From Macrotis lagotis (Eukaryota; Chordata; Mammalia; Peramelemorphia; Peramelidae), in assembly GCF_037893015.1 (NCBI RefSeq), contig NC_133658.1, positions 258,271,856 through 258,335,855 of the forward strand: a stretch of DNA of 64,000 nt, in the 5' to 3' direction. The notes under the pieces are model-generated. The model had not been told where the DNA came from. It made no database searches and worked only from the letters and a program-made list of their open reading frames with translations. Below are positions 15,195-26,552 of the stretch, piece after piece (within the stretch, counting starts at the first letter, position 1; the number at the start of each line of letters is the position of its first letter). Made by a program: the position numbers and the translations under genes.

Positions 15195-15600
15195 GTAATG
15201 GAAGAAGAGGAAGGAGGAGGAGGAGGAGGAAGAAGAAGAAGGAAAAGGAGAAGAGGAGGAGGGGAAGAAGAAGAAGAAGAAGAAGAAGGAGGAGGAGGAG
15301 GAGGAGGAGCAGGAAGAAGAAAGAGGAGGAGGAGGAGGAGAAGGAGAAGGGGAAGGAGAAGGAGAAGGAGAAAGAAGGAGAAGGAGAAGAGGAGGAGGAA
15401 GAACAAAACAAGAGCAACTAAAAATGAGGAGGAAAAAGAATAAAAAGGATAGAGAGAAAGTAGAAGAGAAGGAGAAAAGGAAAAAGAAATTGGGGAAAAA
15501 GGAGTGTGAGGAAGAAGAAGAGGCGAAGAAGATAAAGAGAAGAATATGAAGTTGATAGAGAAAGAAGAGAAAAAATAAGAAGGGAAAGAATAAGACAACC
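15195..15600 (+). repeat. 400-bp (GGA/GAA)n polypurine tract
   Basis: The plus strand is almost pure A/G for about 400 bases, mostly GGA and GAA triplets, with pyrimidine interruptions becoming commoner after 15,400. The 139-codon minus-strand Leu/Ser/Pro/Phe frame and the 81-codon Glu/Gly/Arg plus frame are low-complexity artefacts. Mirror-symmetric purine runs of this kind can form triplex (H-DNA). Confidence 0.97.
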
Positions 15601-15849
15601 CTTTTTCTATTAAATGAATAATTTTGTTATGATTAAAAGACTATATTAAAGTACATTGTTGTATTTTTGTATTATTGCTTTTGTCATAATTTTCAATGAT
15701 CCAGGCATGATGTGATAGAAACAGTGCTCAATTCATATTCAGAGGACATTGATTCATTTCCTTCTTCTGATACAAATTATCTATTTAAACAGGCACTTTA
15801 ATTGCCTATTATGTGGAGAGTGAAGGCTGGATTAGGTCATATTAATATC
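15601..15849. other. No recognisable feature
   Basis: AT-rich sequence without repeat similarity or coding signal that I can identify. Confidence 0.5.
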
Positions 15850-15978
15850 TTTTATTTCAAAATGTTTTAAGTTTTACAAAGTGCTTTCCGCATAAGAAAA
15901 CTTAACTGAGATACAGAGAGTTTAAGTACCCAAGTTCACACAATTGATACTTTTTCTCCTATGCCACCAGATTATCAG
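15850..15978 (-). mobile_element. Decayed CORE-SINE (THER1/MIR-like)
   Basis: The order on the plus strand is TTTTACAAAGTGCTTTCCGC, then AACTGAGATACAGAGAG, a TTAAGTACCCAAGTTCACAC-like block and TATGCCACCAG. This is the reverse complement of the therian CORE-SINE layout (inverse of 'GGTGGC...gtgacttgggcaa...'). It is heavily diverged. Confidence 0.55.
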
Positions 15979-16620
15979 TAAGGTCAAATATAGAAGATTC
16001 ACAATTCTGAGGAAGTTACTTTCTATTTTAACATGTTTCCTCATCTAGTTTAAGGATATTTATAGCTCTAAAACCCTTTGACCGAATTGTACAGAAAGCT
16101 TTATAGTTTTACATCTTTAACCTTAAGAGCAGGACAAATGTGGATTGTTTTGCTAATACTCTGATGTTTGGCCTCAGGATGTGTCATTGTTAAGATATGC
16201 CACTGTAGGCAATGAGATGCAGCACAGTGCTAATGGTGGATCAATATAGTTCCAGTATGCTGTTTCAGTGATTTGCCAAATAAGTGTGTCAGGAGAGAAG
16301 CTTGAAATCCTTCCAAACTGTGTAGGTCAACAACACAGGAACTTCCTTAGGGCTGTTGTCTAACTATATCTTGGATTGTTTCCTCAAAAAATTCAGTATC
16401 TGGTTCTATTACAATTTTTTCTCCCGCAATCCAGCAATCCAGGGTACACCAATATACATATTGATATACCTTTAAACACTCTAACTTTCCAGGTTTTCAG
16501 ATTACTCTTTTCTCAAGACCTATTCTTCTATGCCATTTTGATAATTCTACAAACAGGCTAGTCATACTGTTAATCTAATCATCTTCTACAAATGTACTTC
16601 AATATTCATGAACCCCCCAA
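15979..16620. other. Mostly unassigned; second copy of the local direct repeat
   Basis: Bases 16,456-16,551 duplicate 14,735-14,831. No gene or other repeat is recognised in the remainder. Confidence 0.45.
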
Positions 16621-16639
16621 ATCATTTATCTGATTAAAA

Positions 16640-17253
16640 TCTACAAAAGCTTCTTCTTATCTCTGACTTTCATCTTGTATCTCCAATCTCTAATCTTTCC
16701 ACCCCAGTTCTTTTATAGTCATGTACACAGGCTTTGCATTCTCTTACCTTCCTATCTTAAATACTTGATCAAAAAAGATAAAACTCAATACTTTCCTATG
16801 TTCACAAGTTAATTGTCTTGTCTTTTTACTCCAGAGTTTTCAATGTTCTCTCCACTGCCAAATATAATGGATTTTTCTAGGGTTTCATTTTTCTTAACCT
16901 CTATTAAGCCTTGGACATTATTGGTGACCTTTTTTTTTTTTTGTAAATCTTCTCTTTCCTAAGTTTTTGTGACTTTCTTCTCTCTTGGTTCTCCTCCTCC
17001 CTTTCTGACTGCTCCTCAGTCTTCATTGTTGGATCTTCTTTTAGGTCATAACAGATTACAATGAGTATGCCTAATGACTCTTTTTCTAGACCCTTTTCTC
17101 TTCTCCTTCAATATTGTTTCATTTGGTGATTTTATCAGTTCCTATGGTTATAATTATTATCTCAAATTTTTAACTTATTTTCTCATTACTCTAACTGCCT
17201 GTGTGTGTGGGTGTGTGTCCACACACCCACACACCCCACACACACACTATATG

Positions 17254-17296
<43 letters not shown>

Positions 17297-17850
17297 TTTA
17301 CATATAAAATTCTCTTTTTTATTCTTAAACTACTTCATAATCTGTTCCTTTCCAACTTTTCCAGGCTTCATACACCTATTTTTTTCCCTTCAACATACTC
17401 TGCTCTCCGGTTACATTGGCCTCTTTAATGTTCTTAATAAAAGATATCTCATTACCTAACTGAGCTTTTCACTGACTGTCCCCAATGCCTGTAATTCTCA
17501 TCTCTGTCTCTTGGCTTCAAAGACTTCCTTCACATTTCAACTAAAATCCTGCCCATCCTTTTGCAAAAAAAAAAAAAAAAAAAGCCTTTCTCTTTTCTTC
17601 TTTTTCTTAGTACCTTCTCTATAAAACTACCTGCAATTTCTCTTTCTATATTTTGTTTGGATAGAATTTTTTTTTTGGTGTTGTTTCCTCCATTAGACTA
17701 TAGGCACCTTTGGAGTAGGGGATTCATTTTGTTGTTGTGTTTTGTTTTTACTTTTACTTTCTCCATATCTCTAATACAGCATAAGATCTAAAACATAGGA
17801 GGAATATGATTAATGCTAGTTGATTGATCAATTGACCTAAAAATAACATT
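16640..17850 (+). mobile_element. Old L2-clade LINE, 3' portion
   Basis: Blocks appear in L2 order: an RT-region segment at 16,880-17,180 (TTGGTTCTCCTCCTCCCTTT, CCTTTTCTCTTCTCCTTCAA, TCATTTGGTGATTTTATCAG), then the 3' UTR (CCCCAATGCCTGTAATTCTC at ~17,480; TCCATTAGACTATAGGCACC at ~17,690), ending in the TGATTGA-type tail TTGATTGATCAATTGA near 17,820. Microsatellites (17,201-17,291) and an A-run (17,565-17,583) interrupt it. All coding is degraded. Confidence 0.7.
17201..17291. repeat. (TG)/(CA) hairpin followed by (TA)n
   Basis: GTGTGTGGGTGTGT (17,203-17,216) and its exact complement ACACACCCACACAC (17,221-17,234) flank a 4-base spacer. CA repeats follow, then a (TA)n array to 17,291. Confidence 0.95.
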
Positions 17851-18059
17851 GAAAAGGTGGACTTTTGTTTTAGATAGAAGCATGGAGTCATTAAATGAGG
17901 CTTGCAATTCTCCCCAATGTATTCTAGCCTATTCTTCACTCAAAAATCAATTTATGTGCGATCATATGTGAACATAGACATTTACCTTTTACAGCTATCC
18001 AATATACCCTCTTCCATGTCATTCCTCCTATACATTCTACAGTCCAAATATTTTTATCC

Positions 18060-18375
18060 ATTCCTCACCCCCCTTCAAATACTAGAATTTTCCCCTTCTC
18101 TTTTCTGCATCTTAGAATTCCTGACTCCTTTAACATCTCAGCTTAAATGATACTTTCTTTGGAAAAAATTTTCTTGGTTCCTAATTGCTAATATTCTTCC
18201 TTCTAAGTTTACCTCCCTTCTTTCTGAATGTATCAATATTTATCTACTTATAAACATTTCCCCTATGAAGGGTGAGATCCTTGAGCACAGAGACAATTTT
18301 TTCTTTTTCTTTGTAAACCCAGCACCTATCACAATACTAGTCATCCAATAACTACTTAGTATATATTGTCAATTG
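18060..18375 (+). mobile_element. L2/L3-type LINE 3' end
   Basis: The segments ATTCCTGACTCCTTTAACAT, GGGTGAGATCCTTGAGCACA, 'TTTGTAAACCCAGCACCTAT' and CAATAACTACTTAG follow the order of the 3' terminus of ancient CR1/L2-clade LINEs (…ccttgagggcagggact…cccagcgcctagcac…). Only the 3' UTR is left. Confidence 0.6.
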
Positions 18376-18516
18376 ATAATCTCATAGGTACTTGTTTTTC
18401 AATATGAATAAAGTTCATTTTTTTATTATTTAGTCTTTAGTACCTCCTTCTCCTTCAGATATCTTGTCACTCAAACTTAACAGCCTGATAATTGTGTTTC
18501 TTCAAGAATAAATCTT

Positions 18517-18678
18517 TAGGGGTGGCTAGGTGGCATAGTGGATAAAGCACCGGCCCTGGAGTCAGGAGTACCTGGGTTCAAATCCGGTCTCAGATACTTA
18601 ATAATTACCTAGCTGTGTGGCCTCAGGCAAGCCACTTAACCCCATTGCCTTGCAAAAAAAAAAAAACCCTAAAAAAAA
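18517..18678 (+). mobile_element. tRNA-derived SINE with TSD
   Basis: Complete element from GGGGTGGCTAGGTGGCATAG to an A-rich tail with CCCTAAAAAAA. It is flanked by a perfect 13-bp TSD, AAGAATAAATCTT (18,504-18,516 and 18,679-18,691). One of the less diverged SINEs here. Confidence 0.95.
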
Positions 18679-18735
18679 AAGAATAAATCTTCACTGTATA
18701 TATTTCATAGAAGGTGATGATTTAAAAAAAAAAAA

Positions 18736-18876
18736 CATGTATTTAAGGTAATGGGGTTAAATGACTTGCCTGAAGTCACACAACTAGGTAATCAATAAGT
18801 ATCTGAGGCTGGATTTGAACCCAGGTCCTCCTGACATTAGGGCTAGTGCTCTATCCACTGCATCATCTAGCTGCCC
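18736..18876 (-). mobile_element. tRNA-derived SINE
   Basis: Reverse-oriented: GGTAATGGGGTTAAATGACT at the tail side and ATCATCTAGCTGCCC at the head side. It differs more from the consensus-like copies than its neighbour at 18,517, so it is older. Confidence 0.9.
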
Positions 18877-18889
18877 TAGTTGCTGACTT

Positions 18890-19513
18890 TTTAACATCAT
18901 TGTTCTTTTTAATGTAATTACTTGTCATCTAGAAGCAGCTATGATATTAGACTCCTAGCTGTTATATTTAAACATTATATTTATTAGTAGAAAAATTTGT
19001 TATAAAAATCTGTGAATCTTTTTAATTTTTGTCTGTTTCTCATCTTTCATTTTCATATTTAAATACCCTCCAGATGACTGCTAAGTAGGATCTTTCATCA
19101 AACTTTCTTTCTGAGGATCAAACCATACTTTTACAAGTTTTATGAGCTGATATTGCTTATAATGTTCTACCATCCTTCAGGAAATTGAATAAACACTTAT
19201 ATTTTAAATCACTATTGCCTTTGACTTCCATAATTCTCTGTTTGGTAAGTAAATGAAATGTTTCCTGACTAGTCACTTTTTAGGCTCATTTGTATTTCAA
19301 TAAAGGGCAAGTAATTTGCAACAATTAATTTTTTTTCAAATTACCATCATCTGTGAATATCCTTTTTATTCCTATTTATATCCTGTTGATAACTTTATAG
19401 AACAGGTCACAATTGAATCAGTTCAATTGCTACATGGCTTTCTCTCATTTTAAATTTTTCTCATACTTCTATTAATTTCCAGCCCTGCTTTCTGTACCCA
19501 GAAAGATAATTTA
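18890..19513. other. No recognisable feature
   Basis: AT-rich DNA. No coding frame of note and no repeat that I recognise. Confidence 0.45.
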
Positions 19514-19680
19514 TACATTTTTTATACTTTTTTTTAGGTTTTTGCAAGGCAAATGGGGTTAAGTGGCTTGGCCAAGGCCACACAGCTAGGTAATTATTAA
19601 GTGTCTGAGACCGGATATGAACCCAGGTACTTCTGACTCCAAGGCTGGTGCTTTATCCACTACACCACCTAGCCAGCCCC
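19514..19680 (-). mobile_element. tRNA-derived SINE with TSD
   Basis: The minus-strand element runs from a T-rich tail (TTTTTTTAGGTTTTTGCAAG) to the head CACCTAGCCAGCCCC. AGAAAGATAATTTA occurs on both sides (19,500-19,513 and 19,681-19,694), a 14-bp TSD. Confidence 0.94.
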
Positions 19681-19694
19681 AGAAAGATAATTTA

Positions 19695-20160
19695 GAAATG
19701 ACTTCGATGACAGTATTGAGATAATTCCAATATCATATACAATTTTTGTGTGTTTTTGTATATGTTTGCATGTTTCTCTTTGTGTGCATGCGTGCATTCT
19801 ATTATTTAAAGCTTACAGGGTCAATGACCTATTGATTTTTTTTATTAGAGAATAAATTGATGATATTTGGAAATGAAGAATCTGTATAGCATATATAGCT
19901 TTAATATTTCTCACTTCTTATATCTGATACATATTTTCCGTTATAATTTATGCCATCTTTCCAAGTTTCTAGCTTTTCAATAAGTTCACCAAATATTAAA
20001 GTATATGTTTAAATATTCTTGAATCTCTCAATTAGGTACACTACAAAGTAATGTTATATAACTTCAACTTGTCCATCATTGTAGCTAATCACATGTCCCA
20101 AATCAAGTCAATCTTCTTTGTTCAGCAGCAATTCCAAAGCATTTTACATATGCTCTAAGC
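19695..20160. other. No recognisable feature
   Basis: AT-rich sequence with a short TG-rich stretch near 19,750-19,795. No gene is supported. Confidence 0.45.
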
Positions 20161-20598
20161 TCTCTTTCCCCCCTACTCCATCCTATCAACTGAGAATTGA
20201 ATTACTTTTTTCTAACAAATGAGATCATTTGCCAATAGCATCTCTTTCCCTCTCTTCATCTCATACCACTCAGATGCTGTTTTTTTACTAACTTCTCTTC
20301 ACATAAAGAGATATTTTTACCCCTTGAAATTGCAAACCTCTCTACCTAAGTGACCCTATTCCTTCCCAACTCCTCAAGGGTATTGCCTGATTTTTCACCA
20401 CAACACTAAATTATCTTCAAACTCTTTCTTGTTATTCGCTATTGCTCCTATGTCCCCATTATGCCCATTATATCTTCATTATGGAAAATTTATCACTTAC
20501 TCCTTCCATCCCTACTAGCAGTGAACTCATACCTTTTCACATGTACTTAAGGCTATCTATAAAATTGCCCCCACTTCCTCTTCTCTCACTTTCTTCTT
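20160..20598 (+). mobile_element. Ancient L2-clade LINE, segment 1 (RT region)
   Basis: This is the pyrimidine-rich L2 RT coding region (GTGACCCTATTCCTTCCCAA, TGCCCCCACTTCCTCTTC). Reading directly from the last bases here (CTCACTTTCTTCTT) to 24,115 (AACTCTCTACATTCTGTCTT) gives continuous L2 sequence, so the intervening L1 (20,599-24,100) is an insertion. The coding potential is destroyed. Confidence 0.7.
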
Positions 20599-20816
20599 TT
20601 TTTATTTTGAAAAGACCAACACTTGGTTTTTTTTCGAATTTTACAATTTTTCCCTCAACCCTTCTTCCCTCTACCACAGAAGGCAGTCTGATAGTCTTTA
20701 TATTGTTTCAATGCCATACAATGATCAACATTGAATGTGTTGAGAGAGAAATTATATCCTTAGGGGGAAAAATAAAATATGATATAGCAAAATTACAATT
20801 TGAATTAATGAGTTAG

Positions 20817-20977
20817 CCTTTTTTTACTTTTTTTTGGTGGGGTAAGACATCGGAATTATATGACTTGCCGAAGGTCATGCAGCTAGGTAATTATTAAATA
20901 TCTGAGGCTGGATTTTAACTCAGTTCCTCCTGACTCCAGGGCCAATGTTCTATCCACTGCGCATCTAGCTGCTCCTC
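20817..20977 (-). mobile_element. tRNA-derived SINE, diverged
   Basis: Reverse-oriented: TATATGACTTGCCGAAGGTC at the tail side and GCGCATCTAGCTGCTCC at the head. It sits in the 3' part of the mini L1 and is therefore younger than that L1. Confidence 0.88.
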
Positions 20978-21259
20978 TTTTTTTTTTAATTTAAAGGTAA
21001 TAGTACTTGGTTTTTGTTTAAACTCCACAATTCTTTCTTTTGATACAGATGGTATTCCCTATCACAGATACCCTAAAATTGTCCCTGATTGTTGCATTGA
21101 TGAAATGACCATTAAGTCCATTAAGGATGATCATCAATCCCATGTTGCTGTTATGGTGTACAATGTTCTTCGGGTTCTTCTAATCTCATTCAGCATAAGT
21201 TCGTGCAAGTCTTTCCAGGCTTCTCTGAATTTCCATCCCTCCTATTTTCTAATAGAACA

Positions 21260-22740
21260 ACACCATATTTGTGTCATAGAAAGAGTTAGGGAGATTTCCA
21301 TCCTCACATATTTTGTCAGAGTTTATGTAGAATTGGAAACAATTGTTCCTTAAATGTTTAATAGAATTCACTTGTGAATCCATCTGACCCTGGAGATTTT
21401 TTTTCCTACAGAGTTTAATAATGCTGTGTTGGATTTCTTTTTCTGAGATAGGGTTGTTTAGGTATTTAATTTCCCCTTTATATTTTTGTAAATATTCATC
21501 CATTTCATTTAGATTAACAAATTTATTAGCATGCAGTTGGGCAAAATAATTCTGAATTATAACCTTAATTTCCTCCTCATTGGTGGTTAGTTCATCATAT
21601 TCATTTATGAGTAGCAATTTGGTTTTCTATTTTCTTCTTTTAAATCACATTAACCAGAGGTTTATCAATTTTATTCTTTTTTCATAAAACCAACTCTTGG
21701 TTTTAATTATTAGTTCAATAGTTTTTATGCTTTCAATTTTATTATTTAATACTTTAAATTTTAGAATTTCTAATTTAGTATTTAATGGTGGGTTTTTAAT
21801 TTGTTCCTTCTCTAATGTTTTTACTTGCATGTTTAGTTCATTGATTTTCTCTTTCTCTAATTTATTCATCTAAGCATTTAAAGGTATAATATATCCCCCA
21901 ACAACTGCCTTAACTGTATCCCATAAGTTTTAATTTGTTGTCTCATTATTGTCAGTATCTAGGATGAAATCACTAATTCTTTCTATTATTTGTTGTTTGA
22001 TCCACTCATTCTTTAAAATGAGGATATTTAGTTTCCAATTAGTTTTAGATCTATCTTTCCATGGTCCATTATTGCATGTGATTTTTATTGTATTATGATC
22101 TGAGAAGAGTGTATTCACTATTTCTGCCATTCTGAAATTGATTATTAGGGTTTTATGTCCTAGTACATGGTCAATTTTTGTGTAAGCACCATGTACTGCA
22201 GAAAAAAAATAGTATAATCCTTTCTATCTCCATTTACTTTCTCCGAAGTTCTATCATTTTTAGGTTTTTCTAACACTCTATTTTCCTCCTTAACATTCTT
22301 CTTGTTTATTTTATGGTAAGATTTATCTAAATCTGAGAGTGAGAGGTTGAGGTCTCCCATCAGTAGAGTTTTGCTGTATATGTCTTCCTTTAGTGCTTTC
22401 AACCTCTCTTCTAAGAATTTGGATGCTATACCACTTGATGGATACATATTTAATATTGAAATTACTTCATTGTCTGTAACCTTTTAGTAGGATATAGTTT
22501 CCTTCCTTATCTCTTTTAATGAGTCTATTTTTGCAGCTGCTTTGTCTGAGATAAGGATTACTACCCCTGCTTTTTTCACTTCAGCTGAAGTAAAATAAAT
22601 TTTGCTCCAACCTTTTACTTTTACTCTGTATGTATCTCTCTGTTTCAAATGGGTTTCTCGTAAGCAGCATATTCTTTTAAATTCAGTCTGCTATTTGCTT
22701 AAGTTTTATGGGAGAGTTCCTCCCATTCACATTCAAAATT
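21260..22740 (-). pseudogene. L1 ORF2 remnant (endonuclease and start of RT)
   Basis: The RT start is readable at 21,249-21,617 (a [16 protein letters not shown] frame-shifted version of the 'SPGPDGFTSEFY' block) and the endonuclease at 21,930-22,740 (TLFSDHNTIKITCNN). The downstream RT catalytic region and most of the post-RT sequence are absent: at about 21,258 the sequence jumps from the distal ORF2/3' region straight into the early RT region. Confidence 0.82.
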
Positions 22741-23424
22741 GTAATTAGTAACTCTTTATTGCTCTCCATGCTACCTGTTTATCCATGTTCCCCAGTATTT
22801 TGTTTCTGAATATCACCAACTTCAGTGTGTTTGCCCCCTTTTATTCAACCCTTCCTTTCTTTCCCCTTTCCATTTGCCCCTTATTTCTTCCATTAGTTCC
22901 TCTTTTCCTCCTTCCTCCCCCTTTCCACTTTTAATACTTTAAAGGCAAGATAAGTTTCTCAACTTAACTGAATATGTGTCTCTTAACTTTAAGCATGATC
23001 TGATGAGAGTAAGATTCAGGCGGTTATTAAGTCCTCCCTTTTTCCCCTCTATATCAAAAAGTCCTTTGTACATCTTTATGTAATGTGATTTACCCTTTTC
23101 AATCTCTTCCATCCTCCCATCTCTTTACTCCCCCCCCCTTTTAAGGAGATGCTGTTCTTAAATCATTCTATCAGAGTCACAGATAAGTCATAATTATGCA
23201 TTATTTCTGATTAAGTATATTCTCTCTATTGAGTTACAATTTTCTAGCATTATGAGAATCTTTTTCCCAGAAGGGGATATAGCCAGTTTCATTTTATTGG
23301 ATGGCAGTTTTTTGCCTTACCCTTTTTTTAGCTTTTCATGATTCTCTTGAGTCTCCTGTTTGATGTCCCAATTTACTATTTAGCTCTGGTCTTTTCATCA
23401 GGAAAAGTTGGAAGTCTCCTATTT

Positions 23425-23990
23425 CATTAAATGTCCATCTTTTCCCCTGGAAGAGAAGGCTCAGTTTTTCTGGGTAGTGGATTCTTGACTTCATTCTGAG
23501 CTCCCTTACTCATCAGAATATCACATTCCAGTCCCTTCATCTCCTTATTGTTGATGCAACCAGGTCCTATGTAATCCTTACTGTCATTTTTTTCTTTGGA
23601 TTTTAAATTGTTTCTTCCTGTCTCTCTACAGGGTTTCCTCTTTAATCTGATAGTTCTGGAATTTGGCCACAATATTCCTTGGTCTTTTCATTTTTGGATC
23701 CCTTTTGGGAGGGGATTGATATTTTCTTTCAATGACTATTTTGTCCTCTGGTTCCATGATATCAGGGCAGTTTTCCATCCATCACTAAATCCTGTAATAT
23801 TGAGTCCAGGCTTTTTTTCTCTTCAATGTTTCTAAGGATACCAGTGATTCTTAAGGTGTCTCTCTGGCTCTATTCTCAAGGTCAGTGGTTATGCCGATGA
23901 GGTATTTTACATTTTCTTCTATTTTTTTTATTTTTTGGTTGTATTTAATAGATTCATATTGTCTCGTGAAGTCATTAGATTCCACACATT
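23425..23990 (-). pseudogene. L1 ORF1 remnant, C-terminal half
   Basis: The C-terminal RNA-binding domain is readable with the ending SLPGEKMDI before TAA (about 23,427). The coiled-coil half and start codon are missing through the deletion near 23,990. Confidence 0.8.
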
Positions 23991-24114
23991 CCATTCAATC
24001 GAATTTCTGTTAAGTGATTTATTTTATATTATTTCTGAGGGGAAACAAGGAGACTTTAGCACAGTGCCTGGCTTCTCTCTGCCATCTTGGCCTGCAAGTC
24101 CTCACTCTCTTCTT

Positions 24115-24708
24115 AACTCTCTACATTCTGTCTTCTAACTTAATCATTCAACTGAAATTGCTCTTTTCAAAATTGTGGATTATCTTCATTTTTCTTTAGT
24201 CATTCTTCACAGAATTCTTTTTTATTGTTTTTTTGCAAGTCAAATGGGGTTAAATGGATTGGCCAAGGTCACAGGATTTGAACTCAGGTACTCCTGACTC
24301 CAGGGCCAGTACTCTACCACTGTTCTACCTAGCTGCCCCTTGATAGAATTCTTAACAACATTTGATTTTGTTGATTACACTATTCTCCTTGATCTGTTAT
24401 CCCTGCTAGGTTTTCAGGATGCTAAACTCTCATGTCTCTCATCCTCCATCTATTCATTCCTCAGTCTCCTTTAATGTATTTTCATCTAGGTCACTGCAAT
24501 TATATATTACTGTTTCTCGTGGCTTTGTCTTTGGCCCCCTTTTTTCTCCTATAGTATTTAACTTGGTTATCTTGCCAGCTCCCATAGATTTAATTTTCCT
24601 TTCTATATGATGATATTCAACTTAATTTATCCTAGAATCTAGCTTCTCTTCCATCCTCTAGCCTTACATCTCCTACTTGCTATTAGACATTTCTGACTAT
24701 GTGAAATG
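24115..24708 (+). mobile_element. Ancient L2-clade LINE, segment 2
   Basis: It continues segment 1 in L2 order: TTAATCATTCAACTGAAATT, then after the SINE 'ACATTTGATTTTGTTGATTA' (the FDTVDH-type RT block), TCCTTTAATGTATTTTCATC, and 'GGCTTTGTCTTTGGCCCCC'. It ends at the next L1 near 24,710. Frames are broken. Confidence 0.72.
24220..24344 (-). mobile_element. tRNA-derived SINE with internal deletion
   Basis: Reverse-oriented SINE (TTTTTTGCAAGTCAAATGGG ... CTACCTAGCTGCCCC) lacking about 30 bp that normally include AGCTAGGTAATTATTAAG. The TSD is AGAATTCTT (24,211-24,219 and 24,345-24,353). It sits within L2 segment 2. Confidence 0.9.
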
Positions 24709-26537
24709 ATAGGTTTTTTTAACCAATCTTTTTTTGGCAAAGTTTTGAGTTTTATATTTTTCTCCCTCCTTCTCTTCTCTCTCCCCTCCCCCTGACAGAA
24801 AGCAATCTGATATAGGTTCTATGTATTTAGCCATGCTAAATATAGATTAATTTTGATCATGTTGTGAAAGAAGAATCAGATCCAAATGCAAAAAAGAAAA
24901 CATTAGAGAGAAAAAAATGAAAGAATATATGAAAGCTTAAAAAATGAAGATAATAAACCTTAGTCTTCATTTAAATTCCACAATTTCTTCTCTGGATATA
25001 GATGGCATTTTCCATCATAATTCTGTTAAAAATTCTTTGATTATTGTACTGCAGAAAAGAACAAGTCCATCTTAGTTCATCACTCCATGCTGTTGTTAGT
25101 GTGTTTAATGTCCATGGAAGTCGACTTTTTCCAGGTTTTTCTGAAGTCCTATCACTAATGATTTCTTATTGAACAATAGTATTCCCTCATATATGCATGT
25201 CACAATTTGTTCAGCCATTCCCCAGTTGATGGTTATCCCCTCAATTAATAATTCTTTGTCACTACAAACAGAGCTAATATGAATATTTTTGTACATGTGA
25301 CATGTTTTCCCTTTTTTCATGATTTCTTCAGGATACAGACCCATTAATGGTTTTAATGGCTTGAAGAGTATGTACAGTTTTATTACTCTTTGGGCATAAT
25401 TCCAAATTGCTCTCAAAAAAAAGTTTAATCAGTTCACAACTCCACCAGCAATACATCAGTGTCTGTTTTCCCACATTCCCTCCAACACTGATCATTTTAC
25501 TTTCTAGTCATATTGGCCAATCTCAGAGGTGTGAGATGTTTTAATTTGCCTTTCTGTGGCAATGATTTAGAGCATTTTTTCTTATGCCTATAGATAGCTT
25601 TGATTTCTTTCTATGAGTGTTGCCTTCCCTTATACTTTGTTCATTTATCAATTGAGTAATGGCTTTTTTTTTGTTTTGTTATAAATTTGACTCAGTTCTC
25701 TCAATATATTTTAGAAATGAATCGTTTGTTAGAAACAGTATTTATAAAAAGTGTTTCCTAACTTACTACATTCCTTTTAATCTTTGTTGCAGTGGTTTTG
25801 TTTTTTGAAAACTCTTTTTAATTTGATGAAATTAAAATTATCCAATTTGTTTTTCATAATGTTCTCCATCTCTTTGGTCATAGATGGCTCCCCTTTCCAT
25901 AGATATGATAGATATTTATTCCTCTTCCCCTAATTTGCTGATAATATTACCTTTTATGTCTAAATCCTGCACCTTATTTTGGTAGGATGTGAGATGTTGG
26001 TCATGGCCTAATCTCTGCAATATTATCTTCCAGTTTTCCCAGCACTTTTCATCCAAGTGAGTTTTTATACTAGAAGCTTGAATCTTTGGGTTTATCAAAC
26101 TGCTGTTTCTTTTATACCTATATATTCCATTGATCCACTGTTCTATTTCTTAGTCAGTTCCAAATAGTTCTGATGATTGATGCTTTAAATAAATTTTAGA
26201 TCTGGTATAACTAGGCCACCTTCCTTTGCACTTTTTTTTATTAATTCCCTTGATATTCTCGACATTTTGTTCTTCCATATGAATTTAGTTACTATTTAGT
26301 TAGTTTAGTTACTATTTAGTAACAATTGTAATTTTTGAAAGTTTGGTTTGGTACTTAATAAGCAATTTAATTTAGGTAGAATTCTCATTTTTATTATATT
26401 AGCTCAGTCTATCCATGAGAAATTAACATTTGCTCAGTTACTTAGATCTGCCTTTATTTGTGTGAAAACTGTTTTATAGTTGTTTTATAAGTTTCTGAAT
26501 CTGCATTGGTAGGTGGACTCCCAAGTATTCTATGTTG

Positions 26538-26552
26538 TCTGCTGTTATTTTA
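26538..26552. repeat. Left TSD of small retrocopy
   Basis: TCTGCTGTTATTTTA, identical to 26,792-26,806. Confidence 0.92.

Larger units (their letters stand above)
20599..24100 (-). mobile_element. Internally deleted 'mini' L1, minus strand
   Basis: Both termini are present: the 3' end side at 20,599 and the 5' terminus at 24,070-24,100 (CTGCCATCTTGGCCTGCAAG, reverse of the L1 start). It is flanked by a 14-bp TSD with one mismatch (CTCACTTTCTTCTT 20,585-20,598; CTCACTCTCTTCTT 24,101-24,114). Only 3.5 kb is left because the C-terminal/post-RT ORF2 is missing at about 21,258 and most of the 5' UTR plus the ORF1 N-terminus are missing near 23,990-24,040. Both ORFs are otherwise recognisable but broken. 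A SINE sits at 20,817. Confidence 0.88.

Noticed and set aside
15133..15598. 139-codon Leu/Ser/Pro/Phe frame and 81-codon Glu/Gly/Arg frame
   Set aside because: Direct products of the GGA/GAA polypurine tract.
18517..18590. tRNA gene in the SINE head
   Set aside because: Box-B-like TTCAAATCC is present, but the element is a dispersed SINE with TSD and tail. No cloverleaf is retained and many copies exist.
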